Assembly: GCA_025331435.1 (NCBI GenBank)
Contig: JAIWNI010000254.1
Coordinates: 1-16,676 of the forward strand
Origin: Choanephora cucurbitarum
Taxonomy: Eukaryota; Mucoromycota; Mucoromycetes; Mucorales; Choanephoraceae
DNA length: 16,676 nt
Direction of reading: 5' to 3'
Position numbers and translations under genes: made by a program. The notes under the pieces were generated by a model. It had not been told where the DNA came from, did not search any database, and was given only the letters and a program-made list of their open reading frames with translations. Positions 1 through 10,479 of the stretch are shown here, one piece after another. Numbering within the stretch: position 1 is the stretch's first letter; every line of letters starts with the position of its first letter.

Positions 1-239
1 ATTATAGTCGTTTTAAAGCTTATGAAGATCGTAGTGATAAAAGTGAAAGTGATGTATAGACTATAAGAAAATATAGAAAAAAGTGTAAATGAATTCGCAT
101 CGCAAAGAAAAAAATAAGTTGAAATTTGACTTTTTTTAGGATAGATGTAACCATGAATGAGATGAACAAACTGCACATTTTACTTGATCACAAATATAAC
201 TTAAACCCGTCGTAATAATATGTCTTTTAAGATAACAAT

Positions 240-740
240 CAATAACACTTACCTATTAGCAGAGTATTTTCAATATTTGGACATCTTTGATATTCAGCAC
301 CTTGCGTAAAGATCAAGAAGTATACCCTTTATTGATTTGAATCTTTCGCAACAAGATCGATTCACATACTTATTTTGTGGAACAATGCCACAGAAAATTC
401 AGAAGATTAAATTATCCCTACCGACTAACCTTACTTAGGTTGATATCAAAAGACATATTTACGACACTAACAAATGCTGTTTTCAATACCATCAGAGCCT
501 GAAGCCATTCACTCTAATGCGTTTCTCTGATTTCTACTTTAGGACAAATATGTTATAGACACCAATTGCATTTAATACTGAAAACAATTCTCTCTTTTAT
601 CCATAAGTCCAAATAATCTCAACCAGTCTAGTAATTCAAGCGATAGTTCATCAAACATCTTTGTCTTTATTCTAGCTGAAATTGTCTATGGTTCTTACCA
701 AATGTCGAGGTTTCGCACGATCGTCAGCCACTACCATTAC
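240..740 (-). pseudogene. possible relic of an F-box/LRR-type gene
   Basis: Only short open pieces remain on the minus strand. One runs from an ATG at 737-735 and reads MVVADDRAKPRHL up to a GTAAGA donor-like site. A second, 658-572, begins MFDELSLELLDWL, which resembles the start of an F-box helix. A third near 300-245 contains EYQRCPNIENTLL, which resembles the CPnLe segment of an F-box-associated leucine-rich repeat. The pieces are in the same orientation and order as such a gene, but stops and frame breaks separate them and no complete domain can be read. Early-diverging fungi carry many F-box/LRR genes, so the idea is reasonable, but these short matches could be chance. Confidence 0.2.
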
Positions 741-1671
741 GTTGAAAATAGACGTTAGCATAAGCCTGACTAGTGTTGTTCGAAAAAGTGTGTATTAAAG
801 TACCTGTTGGCACCAACAAAATCCTTCCACTGAACTTTTAAATGCAGGAATATTCTTCATGCCATTGCTTAGTGTTGCGTATTGCTGTTACTCGTTTATT
901 CTGGCTGTTATGATATTTGAATCTTGATGTTGTGTGGCAATACAGACTTAGATTTTAAAGCTGTATATATGCGTATCGTGTGCTGTCTTTGTACAAATAT
1001 TCTCAAAAGTAAAACTGTTCATTGACAAGCGACTAAGGTTGTAGACTGAAGTAATATTATTGAATGAATTATTAGGGAAGAAAGATAAAGAAAAAAATAT
1101 GAATTCATTTTAGTCTAGTGAGACTCGTTTTGAGGAAATATAAGAGCTTTTGAAATTTCATTGGATAAAAGGTTTAGGGAATATAACTGTATTGTAGAAC
1201 CAAGTGGCTTAAGTAGTCTGGAATCGTAATATGAGGTATTGAGCCAAGTGCCAACATGACTCAAGTGTCATGAAAAGCGAGGTAGAAATAAAAGAAAAGT
1301 TTATGAAGCTTATCACAAAAAAAAAGAATTGACTCTTTTTACTGGTGGGTGTTTGGACAACTCATCACAGATAGTTGTTGTTGAAATGCAAGAGAACACA
1401 CAATAAAAAAGTAGCCAATATGTCGTAGTAGACGTTTCTATCATGATTGCTAATAGGCATATAAAAGATGACAATTCAAGCTTGAGATTATGAATGACAG
1501 TTTGGATCAGTTGATGTCTTACATAAAGTGGTTCTGATACGAAATATGACAATACTTCAGTTTGTCAAACAGTCATTTAATCGTTATCAAATAGAGTTGA
1601 AGGATAGAATGAATGAAAAAGTGTTATAAAAGTTGGCAGCTTAAAAGATTAAGGCAAGAAGAGAAAAAAGT
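741..1671. other. gene-free AT-rich stretch
   Basis: I see no supported gene here. A 79-codon minus-strand open frame at 1552-1313 is hydrophobic and serine/threonine-rich, lacks any recognisable motif, and does not line up with splice sites of the neighbouring gene. The stretch lies beyond the 3' end of the cassette A partner gene and could include its 3' untranslated region and the outer border of the transposon, but I could not identify a terminal inverted repeat. Confidence 0.4.
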
Positions 1672-2757
1672 TTACTCCCCAAAAGTAGTTAGTGTACGAC
1701 TATTGTATAAGCGATGTTAGTATAGTAGCAAACCATGACTGTTCACATTGAATTACCTCATCTTGTTAAATCCCTCACTTTCTACATCATCAAGAAGTCT
1801 TTCATCACCTTGTTGCATGACAGTCGAATTAGAAATGATAGCTGCTAAGTCAGGATCTAATTCACTATCATTCAAATCAACCATGGCCAAATGAGGCGGA
1901 ACATTTCCACCAGAAACAACAGCACGCAAACCTTCTACAGGCTGCTTAACTTTGGCTGGATTTAATCCTTCGGCTGTCTTGGATTTTGAGCTTTGAAAGG
2001 CAAGCAAATTAGCATTTGAATAAACTGAGGACGTTAAATGAGACTTTACCAACTGATCAGGTTTTTTATTTCTGAAATATTATGATATCATGTCGTCTTC
2101 AAGCCAGTTATCTCTGCTTCTATTGATTGGTATACGGTAAACATTACCCAAATACCGAAGATCATCATAAGCTGCCAGTGTGTATTTGAGCGGTATTTGA
2201 GTCCAAGTTTTAACCTTGAGCTCAGGTTCTTTTTCTTGGACCGGGTATAGCAAGTCGGCTAGTACCACCCTATTCAACTGCTCCAAAGTTGTGAGATGCG
2301 ATTTCATCATTGCTTCCTTTTTTGCTCTATTGGTAAAGCTGATGTTCACATCCGCATTGATGCTATCGCCGAAACATGAGATTAAAAAATACTTGAAGCG
2401 TTTTAAAGGTGTATTTGAATCGCCATGCATGTCCTTGATGTGAGGTCTTGATATTAAACAAGCAGGCAAAACAGTAACCTCTAATAATTGCCTACAAATT
2501 CAGATCGTTCTTTATCTTTTAGAATATATGGATTATGGTTAATTGTAGATCATTTCAAAATATGTTGCTTTACCTTCAACTACAACAAGCTTTTTCAAAA
2601 TCTTATTATTTCTTTCAACCATAGTGAACAGCTGATTAATACGTTTTTCAAAACGATCTTCTAACTGCTCCACATGCATTTTGATTTCTGAGAATTCATC
2701 TTCAGTTTTTCGAGTACCTCTCAAAAGAGAATCGATTTTATCGCTGAAATAAGACAT
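1672..2757 (-). CDS. coiled-coil partner gene of cassette A (possible CACTA accessory protein)
   Basis: I recognise no named family. The first exon (2757-2574) encodes about 61 residues of heptad-like coiled coil starting MSYFSDKIDSLL. It ends at VVEG with a GTAAAG donor; a 93-nt intron to an AG at 2482-2481 restores the frame. Exon two (2480 to about 2083) holds the segment LEQLNRVVLADLL and a block LRYLGN...IP...DNWLEDD. A later exon (2071-1757; acceptor TTTCAG at 2072) is polar with an acidic tail. A 57-nt intron (1756-1700) with an ACTAAC branch site leads to a ten-residue last exon ending at TAA 1674-1672. The exon 2/3 junction is unclear: an in-frame stop follows WLEDDMIS and no donor of the right phase is visible, so the copy may be damaged. 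The gene is homologous to 14495-13469 and diverges from the Tnp2-like gene, which suggests an accessory role in transposition. That role is inference. Confidence 0.6.
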
Positions 2758-3969
2758 TTTGTAGTTAGAAAAAAGAATGCAATATATGGAATGTAATGTA
2801 AAATAGATGAAAAAAAGAAAAGCTCACTAAATATGTTTTTAAAATGTAATGTGTTTAACCAAACGGAATCAAGTTGAGTTCCTCAGTCCAAATCTTTATT
2901 CTTTATTGTTTGGGATGGATAGGCATTTATCTTAATGTTTGTTTCTTAATAAAATATTTATAGAGCATCAGCTTTCCTCATGTCCACATGTTAGTACTAC
3001 ATCTCAACTGGATCTATAAGATAACCCCTCGGTCTATTAATCGTCAGTAATGACGTGATAGCAATCTGAATACTCATGTCCTATAATGATAAGCATTGTG
3101 ATATTAAAGGCTTTTTCTTTATTAGGTTCATTTTAGTAAATGCTTTTCGAAAACAGCAGCCTTTCAAACACAGAGGTGGTGATCATAATGTAATATTAAA
3201 TCTCTACTAATAGGATATAGATATGCATGCTATTTTAGGCCGATAATGATGTTTTCGATATTTTGATCCAAACAAGTTAGTAGTTGGAAAACACATAGAC
3301 AAGGTTTTACTTACAGATGTATATTCCATTGAAATTTTTTTTCTTCACAAATTTACTTCGTGTGATCAATGCTAAGTTATTTGAATTTGTTGACAAACAT
3401 TTCTAAAAAGACAAATGTAGAGATTAAAATACTGGATAGAAACACTTGATGTGAAAACATCAAACTTGGATACAAAAGTTTAAAAGATTGCACACGAAAT
3501 GATGATAGTTACGCAAACATAATCCAAGTACATGTTAACTCATAACGTTTCTTTTTTTGGTAGTGAAGACGCTTGGGCCATATAGCCAACATTGTATGAA
3601 GAAAAAGCTAGATCCTGATTGCAGATCGGAAATTGAATTCAATCTATTGTTGACAACATCTGTAATCATTGATGCATTTCACAACACTTAATCCACATAA
3701 TACACCACCAATTTGTCGAAGTTATGAGGTACAAAAAACTTTAATTGATACCATAACAGGACATTTTATTTAACAAGCAATGTTATGATTGCAAATCTTT
3801 ATAAAGATTCTGTACACTGATATTTCCTCAAAGTATACTTAGAATCAACAGACAAATACCTTTTTTGGTTTAAAGTCACTGTTGTATATAATGTGACAGG
3901 ATCCAACAACAAAGTTCTTTTTACTTCTTTTCCGTAAATTTCTCAACTTACCTGTCTTATTATCACACA
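2758..3969. promoter_or_regulatory. divergent intergenic region of cassette A
   Basis: These 1212 bp separate the start codons of the two divergent cassette A genes and must contain both promoters if the cassette was expressed. No open frame of interest is present. A TATATAAT box lies at 3885-3892, 78 bp before the plus-strand ATG, and the final 50 bp are pyrimidine-rich, as is common before fungal start codons. By analogy with CACTA elements an internal region could also hold accessory-protein binding sites, but I saw no convincing repeated motif. Confidence 0.45.
3885..3892 (+). promoter_or_regulatory. candidate TATA box for the cassette A transposase
   Basis: TATATAAT, 78 bp upstream of the ATG at 3970. 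In an AT-rich background such a string is frequent, so the support is its spacing and the comparable TATAAAAG before the cassette B homologue. Confidence 0.3.
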
Positions 3970-6339
3970 ATGTGTCCATGTATTTCTTGCTCTGCTGTCT
4001 TCAACTCAGAGGAAGAAAAATTGTATCATCTTAGATATAATTGCTGTGTATCTGTTGCTGGTCAAGCTGCTCTCTTTGCTCGCAGAAGTCAACAGCAAAC
4101 TGTTAGTGACGATGCCTTAGCTGCTGCAATGGCTGCAGCGAATATGTCCATCAACATGGGTATGGATGAAGATACTTTTTTCATAACTAATGCTCAAGTT
4201 ACTGAGAGTGAGACTATTGACAATGAAAATGTTGATAGTGAAATGACTGAAGCTAATGTTGCAAACTCTACCAATGAGCATGATTTTTGTAAGTCCACAT
4301 ATATACCAACTTTGGAAGGTAAGCTAATTGTATCTTTAGTTCCTAATCCAATCACCTTCAACCGGTTGCCTCCTCGCTCAATGAACTCGTTTGATGAGAT
4401 GGCTTTGGAGTTTGTGTGCCTTTTGGATGAGGCAAAAATTGCTCGTCTGTATCAACGCAAGATCCTCAAGTTATCCAACAAAATGTTGAATCAAACTACT
4501 GATCCTGATGGTAAGTTCATCTTTATTATACATGATATATTTACAGAATTAATAAATGAACAATACTTCATCACAGTTGTACGTCACATACCTTCACCTG
4601 ATGTCTTTCGTAGAATTATTAAAAGAGATACGAAGAGTATTGTCAAGCATGACATCTATGTCAATGGGTGTTTTATGTATCCTTCCGATGAGCCTAACAT
4701 GAAAACTTGTCCCAACGAAGAATATGGCGAGAAAAGATACTACAACAAACCAGAGGTACATGCTGCGATGGAAGACGTTGACAGAGACGATGATATGCCA
4801 TTGCCAGAATTGATTCCTACCCGTCAAATGGCCTACACCTCTTTGGGTAAAGCTTTGACTGAAATTTATGTCGACGAAGATCGTAGCGAAATATTAAGAG
4901 ACGGTCCAAGTCTTACTGAGGTGAATGAAAGATTAGTAACTCACTATCGCGATGTTTTCAGTGGCTCCTTCTACAAGCAGCTTTTAGTTAGCGGTAAAAT
5001 CAGGACCAATACTATCTGTGTCATTGTATTTGTTGATGGGTATCAACTGAAGAACATGCAAAAAGCCCATCAAGTAATGATTAACTGTTTGATTTTGAAT
5101 ATTCACCCTGAGCATCGGTAAGCTTTACGCAGCCTTTTGTGATTGCACCATTCCTAACATGTGTCTCTTCACTTAACAGTACCAAAGAAGAAAATATGAT
5201 TCAAATCGGAGTTGTACCAGGCAAACCATTTGACCTCAATTCGTACTTGGGACCACTCATCAAAGAGGTCAACGACATGTACAGCAGTGGCATAGTAATC
5301 CAAAAAGATGGCGTAGATATGTATCGTGGTAATGTTGCTATTGTTGGTATCATTGGTGACATTCCTGGTATTTCTGAGTTGATGGTGTTTGCCGGTCATA
5401 CCAGTACCTTTGGATGTAGAGTATGTCTTTCAGAAGGCTATTCCCCTGTACTCATTTCAAGTTATGGCAAATACTTTCCCCACCTTGGTCCTATCCGTAC
5501 GGCTGAAAGTTCATTTAATGACGATCCAGTAAGTATACTATATCATAATGCCACCAAATACAATACACTGACTTGTGAAATGATAGAACATCAGTATGCA
5601 TGGCATTCGAGATGATTATGCAAGTCTTCCAACTTTCACACAGCTCCTTTTTCTTTGGTGATGAGCTGCACATGCTTGGACATGGAATTGGCCCTTTGGT
5701 TTACAAGCTCATTCATCCCTCTACGTTGTACTTTTATCGTGCTTTCATCAGCAGCCACTAAACCTTCGACATGATTGATGGTTTAGCAAGAAAACAGATA
5801 TTGGAGCAAATTTGGGATCAAATTCATGATAGTAAGCCAACTATTAGCTCAGCTTTTGATTATTCCTTTGATCGTCGGTTTGGCTTCTATCGTGCAGTTG
5901 ATTGGCAATAATGGTTGTTGTATATTGTACCAACAAGGGTCATACTAAAATTGAAGTATAGAGCAGCTAAAGAAGGTTTGATGGCACTGGTAAATGCTTG
6001 TTTAATTGGTTTGCAGAAGGAAATAAGCACACATGAGCTACAGAAACTGGACGAGTAAGTTTATATCGCAATCAGCCTAGAAATACTTTGACTAACTTCA
6101 CAATCCATTTAGATTCCTCTCCTTGTTGAAACCACTGTTAAACTCTGAAATAGATAATGGTCGATTGAATATTAGGGTGTGGACAATGAACAACCATTTC
6201 ACTACGTACCGTATGTCTGATTTGATCCGCAAACAAGGTCCACTACGCTACTTTTCTTGTCGATCATTAGAACGTACTGTTTAAAAGTACACAAATCTTA
6301 GCACATCACGATCAAGACCAGCACAAGAAAACGAGAATA

Positions 6340-6341
6340 TA
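6340..6341. repeat. TA target-site duplication, left copy
   Basis: TA immediately precedes the left inverted repeat of the mariner element; the matching TA is at 7685-7686. Tc1/mariner elements always insert at and duplicate TA. Confidence 0.9.
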
Positions 6342-6369
6342 CAGTCACTAGAAAAATAACTTGATCCAT
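6342..6369 (+). repeat. left terminal inverted repeat of the mariner element
   Basis: 28 bp that match the reverse complement of 7657-7684 at 26 positions; the mismatches are at positions 5 (C/T) and 16 (T/A). The shared block includes ACTTGATCCAT. Confidence 0.92.
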
Positions 6370-6447
6370 TTCAAAAAATGCATTAAATTCCACAAAATAA
6401 TATTTTTTATTCCTCTTCTACAAAACTTTTTCAAAATACAATCAGAC

Positions 6448-7540
6448 ATGAACAATACATCAAACAAAAGCTCCAATGCTCGCAAATACGAATATCACAA
6501 TGATTTCAGGCGAGGAGGTGCTTATTATCTCAGAATGAACGATACAACGTATAGTAAAAATAGAAGCATTGACAAGTGTTAATGCCAAGACAGCAAGAAA
6601 CATTGTCATTACAATTGAGAGAAAGGGTACTTTTTAGAAAGGCAAGAGTACTGGCAGAAAGCCAAAAGCAAGTGAAGGCGACATCGGATTGCTGGCTCGT
6701 TTAGTACCACAGGATCCATTTGCAACATATCCTCAGGTCAAAGCTTATGCATCAACATTTGATTTCATAGTTGACAGGAAAACCATTGTCAGCTATCTAG
6801 CCAAATGCCGCTTCCATTTGTTTTGGGCAGCACACAAGCTTGCTCTTGAGGATCGCCACAAGAAAGCTAGGCTACGTTGTGCTCGTAGACACTCTGGATG
6901 GGATGATGATGAGTGGAAAAGCGTTGTATGGTCAGATGAGGCATGCTTTCGGGTTGAGAACCACGACTGTGCTGCCCGAGTCATCCGTAAGAAGGGCACT
7001 AGATACGAGGAAAGAAACATTCGTAGCGGCACCAAATGCAGCAAAGGATCAGGGACGGTTTGCTCTTGTTTTTCTGCTATGGAATTAGGTCCTCTTGTGG
7101 TCGTGGAAGGCAACATAAACCAGAATGCGTATGTTAATACTTTGGCCAAGCACTTCCACCCTTGGTTCAAGGAATTACACGAGAAGCACGACAGGGAGTT
7201 TATACTCCGAGAAGACGGTGCTGCTTGCCACACAGGTGCCTATGCTCTTTGGTGGAAGGAGGGCCATCAAATCAGCGGCTTTGACTTCTGGCCTGCTCGA
7301 AGCCCTGATTTGAACCCTATCGAGCATGTGTGGTGGGAGTTAGAGAAGCGTCTTGCAGCCAAGAGGCATACGGATCGAAATGTAGAAGAGTTAAAGGCCC
7401 TTATCTTGCAAGAATGGGAGCTAATGGGGCTTTATTTTGCTGCAACATTAGTAGACAGTTTGCCCTGTAGATGCCAAGCCGTAATTAAAACAAAAGGAGG
7501 ACATACCAAATACAAATTGTATTTTTTTTTGCATTCATGA
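6448..7540 (+). pseudogene. Tc1/mariner DDE transposase, disabled by one frameshift and one stop
   Basis: Cut-and-paste transposase of the nested element. From ATG 6448 a basic N-terminal part (MNNTSNKSSNARKYEY...) leads into a helix-turn-helix-like region (EALTSVNAKTARNIV) and the GRKPKAS link typical of Tc1 proteins. The frame changes at an A-run (6556-6560), and after the change a TAG at 6635-6637 interrupts it; from there 6638-7540 is open. Catalytic residues are visible: aspartate in VVWSDEA, aspartate in REDGAACHTG, glutamate in SPDLNPIEHVWW. Exactly 35 residues separate the second and third, one more than in classic Tc1 (DD34E). The C-terminal motif SLPCRCQAVIKTKGG is also typical. Repaired length would be about 364 residues. 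A splice that removes both lesions is not evident, so the gene is probably dead, although the catalytic domain is intact. Confidence 0.9.
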
Positions 7541-7656
7541 AAAATAAACATCATTTCCTTTTATTTTGTAAATTTTCAAGCTGTTATGATAGGTACAACT
7601 CATTCAACCTGATGTTGAAGTTTGAATGATAATTTGGAACTTAAATTTTTGGAAAT

Positions 7657-7684
7657 ATGGATCAAGTTTTTTTTCTAGTAACTG
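7657..7684 (-). repeat. right terminal inverted repeat of the mariner element
   Basis: Inverse copy of 6342-6369 with two mismatches; followed directly by the duplicated TA at 7685-7686. Confidence 0.92.
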
Positions 7685-7686
7685 TA
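7685..7686. repeat. TA target-site duplication, right copy
   Basis: Second TA of the duplication, directly followed by the resumed Tnp2-like reading frame at 7687. Confidence 0.9.
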
Positions 7687-8510
7687 CTTACCCGAGTTGC
7701 ATACTTCAAACAATTACATCGCCAAATAATTTCTGAAAGCCTCTTTCCTCCTGCAAACACTTCTGCCAGCGATTTCAAGGATTATTCATGGGATGTAGAA
7801 GGAACTTAACCTCAATTTTGGGAATCTCTCAAAGTGGTGAATATGAACTCTGGTTACGATTTTTGTGGATTTTTTGGTGTATCTGTTTTAGCAGCTTTAA
7901 AACTGTATTACCGTCGATTATCAAGAAATCGTCACGATGTTGATTCTGTTTGTGAGATAGCTGCTTGGATGCTCTTGGGGAATATCATCATACAATCCGA
8001 ATGGTATCGTAGCAACCATTCACAACTCAAGCGTGCCAATAATATTGTAATATTCGAAGCGATGGACCCAAGTTGGTAAGTTTATTGTTTCTTATTGTTC
8101 GTCTTCAATTTTCGTACTAAATTATAAAAAACATTAGTAACCATATGTCTTTATACGTTCGTAAGTTGGTGACTTACATGATACATAGACACGGTGGTCA
8201 GACCCATTTTTTGGCAGTGATTGAGGCTGCTGAAAGGGCAACTCTCGAGCACTTCGCTGTTCTCACTACTGTATTATTTTCAAAATCTGAACATAAGAAG
8301 TTGATGGTGTGTGATGTTACACATATCATCACGATTGCAAGCTTGGTTAGATATGACACTAACGAAAGTCATTTCAAATTGATTTGGCCTGCCGCAGAGT
8401 ATTTTCAGTTTTCTGAAGGTAGACGATATGGCGAGTTGCGTTACATGTAATTGTAAAAACTGTATGTATTATACTATGAAAAAATAGAAATAGAAGAAGA
8501 AAAAAGATTT

Positions 8511-8516
8511 AATAAA
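8511..8516 (+). terminator. candidate polyadenylation signal of the cassette A transposase
   Basis: AATAAA about 60 nt after the stop codon at 8448-8450, within an A-rich stretch. Fungal poly(A) signals are loose and the background is AT-rich, so this is only a reasonable candidate. Confidence 0.35.
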
Positions 8517-8794
8517 AGGGTAGGGTGGTGGGTTGAAAAAAAGATGATCTTTTTTTCCTGTTGTGTAACATCTTATTGATGACGTTTAAAAGAAGAATCT
8601 AGGCTGTGAACGAATGAAATCTATTTTTTCCCTTTTTATTTTGTATTTTTCTCCATCTTCTTATTTTTATCTTTACCGAAAGCAGCTAAAATACAATCAT
8701 GCCACCCTATGTTACAACAGTTTTAGTAATTGATTTAAACACTCACTAAATTCTTCAACTTTTGATTTACTCTTTTAAGCGCCAAAGTCATGAA
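8517..8794. other. border region right of cassette A, no gene
   Basis: Between the end of the transposase gene and the next coding relic. It contains GTTGTGTAACA at 8559-8569 and an imperfect inverse of it near 8709-8719, and AGGGTGG near 8523 with CCACCCT at 8702-8708. The pairs are not nested as a proper hairpin and I do not call them the transposon terminus. Short open pieces do not add up to a gene. Confidence 0.3.
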
Positions 8795-10450
8795 GCATAC
8801 TCCAGCTCGATATTCTTGAAATGTTGTTCATGTATGCACGTCTACTACCGAACTTGGGATTGTTGGGAGGTATAAATCCTAGAAGTAAATTTGCTGAACG
8901 ATGGTATAACTGTTTTTATTCTTATTTAATGTGAATCTTATAGACAATTCTGATCGTTTGGAATAAGTTGAAAATTTATGTCGCTATACAATGTAAACAT
9001 CGTATAGCAATCAATGCTGCCTTAACTTGTCTCAAAAGACTCAAGCGATTGAAAACTTATCAATTAATTTATATGAACAAGGTAATAACTTAAGCATTTT
9101 TGTTTCCGAAAAGAGATAATTCAACTTGTTAGCACCTCTAATCTATTTAGTAATGAGCATTATTTTCGATACTTGACTGATCAACGACAATAACATATGC
9201 ATGTTTATCAAAATATAAAAAAACTTGGTGTCTATCAAGGTACGGTTACCTATCATTACTTTTATTCATCATGACAACCACCGAATGAGATTAGCTGATT
9301 TTATAGTATACAGACGAGATATTATGTTGGTATCAAATCTGTTTGTAATTATCAGTTTAATAACTATATCGACTGACTTTGATCAAATTGCTGGATATAT
9401 CAGATAGCACCCTCCATCAAATTAAACTTGATTACAATTATCTAGCTGTAAAATGTACTGATGTTTTCGGATGTTTTGGAATTTCACTAACAATGGATCT
9501 GTTAAGGAGAAAGTATTGCAATCATGAGACCTTTATCTGCAAGCAGTAGTGATGTCTTTATAGACACGAGTGTAAAAAAAACAACGAATTGACTATATTT
9601 TAGCAGTCAGATTAAAGACAATGAGCTAAAAAAAGTTGCTTATGCTTTGTCAAACCCAAAGTACTATCTGGATGCCGTCAAAACAAATTGTCTAACTGCT
9701 TTCATCTCATCTCTAAGAAGCATTCCAAACAGACTTAACTTACAACTCTTCAATTATTTATTACCGATGCTGATTATACTGCGAAGGCATAAAACGGCAT
9801 GGTTAAAGAGTTTGCTTCACCTTCTTGATCTTGATCAAAGTAATTCCATTATACTTGTGACTTGTTTTCAGTCCCTATCTACACTTTGATAGTGCATTAC
9901 AATAAATAAACATAATCTACATGCTTTTTTTGGTTTATGATATGAATTTTTTTCTCATGATCAGATTTTAACCCATTGTTTGTACCTTTCCTTCAAAGAG
10001 TAAAGTAATCACTCTTCGAATAGCATTACTCTTGCTTCGAAGGGCATGTAATTTCTTTAACACATAATAAAATGCCTTTAATAATGCTTACCAAACCTTT
10101 TCATTACTAAAAGATTCATGCAGTTTCAAGTGGTTAGTCTACTTTATCTTTTTCAGGCCTCTTATTATGGACGAGTTTTCATATTTTCTTCCCATCTGTG
10201 CTTGAAACCTAGTATATGCAAGCTGATTTTTCCCATTCCCCCATTATTAATTTCTTTTCTTTCGACTTAATGCAGAGCAAAAATAATGAATGAAACTATT
10301 AAAAGCACAAAGATAGTTTTAATGGATTTATTGTATCATTTATTGAAGTCATCAAACCACGACGGTATGGTTATGCGCATTTTGCTTTATCTTAAAATTG
10401 ATCTTGGCTTTTGTATATCATCTTTGCTACGAGTAAACTTTATAAACTAA
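8795..10450 (+). pseudogene. decayed multi-exon gene for a leucine-rich helical protein, unidentified
   Basis: I do not recognise the product. Open pieces on the plus strand have coding-like composition: 8797-8931 (LQLDILEMLFMYARLLPNLG), 8944-9081 after a TATAG acceptor (KHRIAINAALTCLKRLKRLK, ending at a GTAATA donor), 9364-9546 (KLLDISDSTLHQIKLDYNYL), 9611-9889 after a CAG acceptor (LKKVAYALSNPKYYLDAV and several LLxLL runs), and 10286-10450 (STKIVLMDLLYHLLKSSN) ending at TAA. Together they suggest an all-helical repeat protein of the ARM/HEAT style. Stops between pieces, and junctions whose phases do not fit, point to decay or to intron positions I misplaced. The 8944-9081 piece faintly recalls an ESCRT-III (Snf7) basic helix but is too short to name. 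It converges on the minus-strand relic ending at 10480. Confidence 0.35.
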
Positions 10451-10479
10451 CTTATCTCATTTTACTCTATGATTACATC

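Larger units (their letters stand above)
6342..7684 (+). mobile_element. Tc1/mariner-type DNA transposon, 1343 bp, nested in the Tnp2-like gene
   Basis: Ends are CAGTCACTAG... on the left and the inverse of CAGTTACTAG... on the right, with TA on both sides. It contains a single transposase gene in the same direction as the host gene. The interior is visibly richer in G+C than the surrounding DNA, typical of a foreign, younger insertion. Deleting 6342-7684 and one TA makes the codon ATA (6339-6341) run directly into CTT (7687), keeping the Tnp2 frame, so both borders are supported from the element side and the host side. Confidence 0.93.
3970..8450 (+). pseudogene. Tnp2-like (CACTA/Plavaka-type) DDE transposase, cassette A, decayed and split by a mariner element
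   Basis: A DNA transposase that would cut and rejoin element ends in the nucleus. The protein opens with a C2HC-type zinc finger (C4-x2-C7-x12-H20-x4-C25) and an acidic stretch. The core shows Tnp2 landmarks: VFVDGYQ (aspartate codon 5035), GDIPGISELMVFAGHTSTFG with a following CRVC (aspartate codon 5358), and FFFGDELHMLGHGIG (glutamate codon 5663), the expected DDE set. Later blocks such as RKQGPLRYFSCRSLERT match the family's C-terminal part. Introns: 5118-5179, 5529-5594, 6055-6112 and 8076-8137, plus candidates 4289-4339 and 4511-4576. Coding sequence without the insertion is about 960 codons, a usual length. It is dead: the frame shifts within about 5595-5660, stops lie at 5759-5761, 5909-5911, 6282-6284 and 7807-7809, and a 1343-bp element interrupts it at 6341. 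The stop at 8448-8450 ends the C-terminal exon. Confidence 0.85.

Noticed and set aside
1313..1552. 79-codon minus-strand open frame
   Set aside because: No motif, hydrophobic low-complexity content, no homologous position in cassette B and no splice link to the partner gene.
3648..3657. TGTTGACAAC palindrome shared by the two intergenic regions (also 15073-15082), both a little over 300 bp before the transposase ATG
   Set aside because: A shared ten-base word is expected by chance between two regions of about 1 kb; no further flanking similarity.
6793..7233. 146-codon minus-strand frame inside the mariner element
   Set aside because: Antisense shadow of the transposase, whose catalytic motifs are on the plus strand.
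8523..8720. Possible terminal inverted repeat or hairpin (AGGGTGG / CCACCCT and GTTGTGTAACA / TGTTACAACA)
   Set aside because: The two pairs are not nested in the order a hairpin needs, and no matching copy was seen at the left end of cassette A.
8944..9081. Resemblance of one exon to the basic helix of Snf7/ESCRT-III proteins
   Set aside because: Only a lysine/arginine-rich helix of about 30 residues matches in style, and neighbouring pieces do not continue an Snf7 fold.
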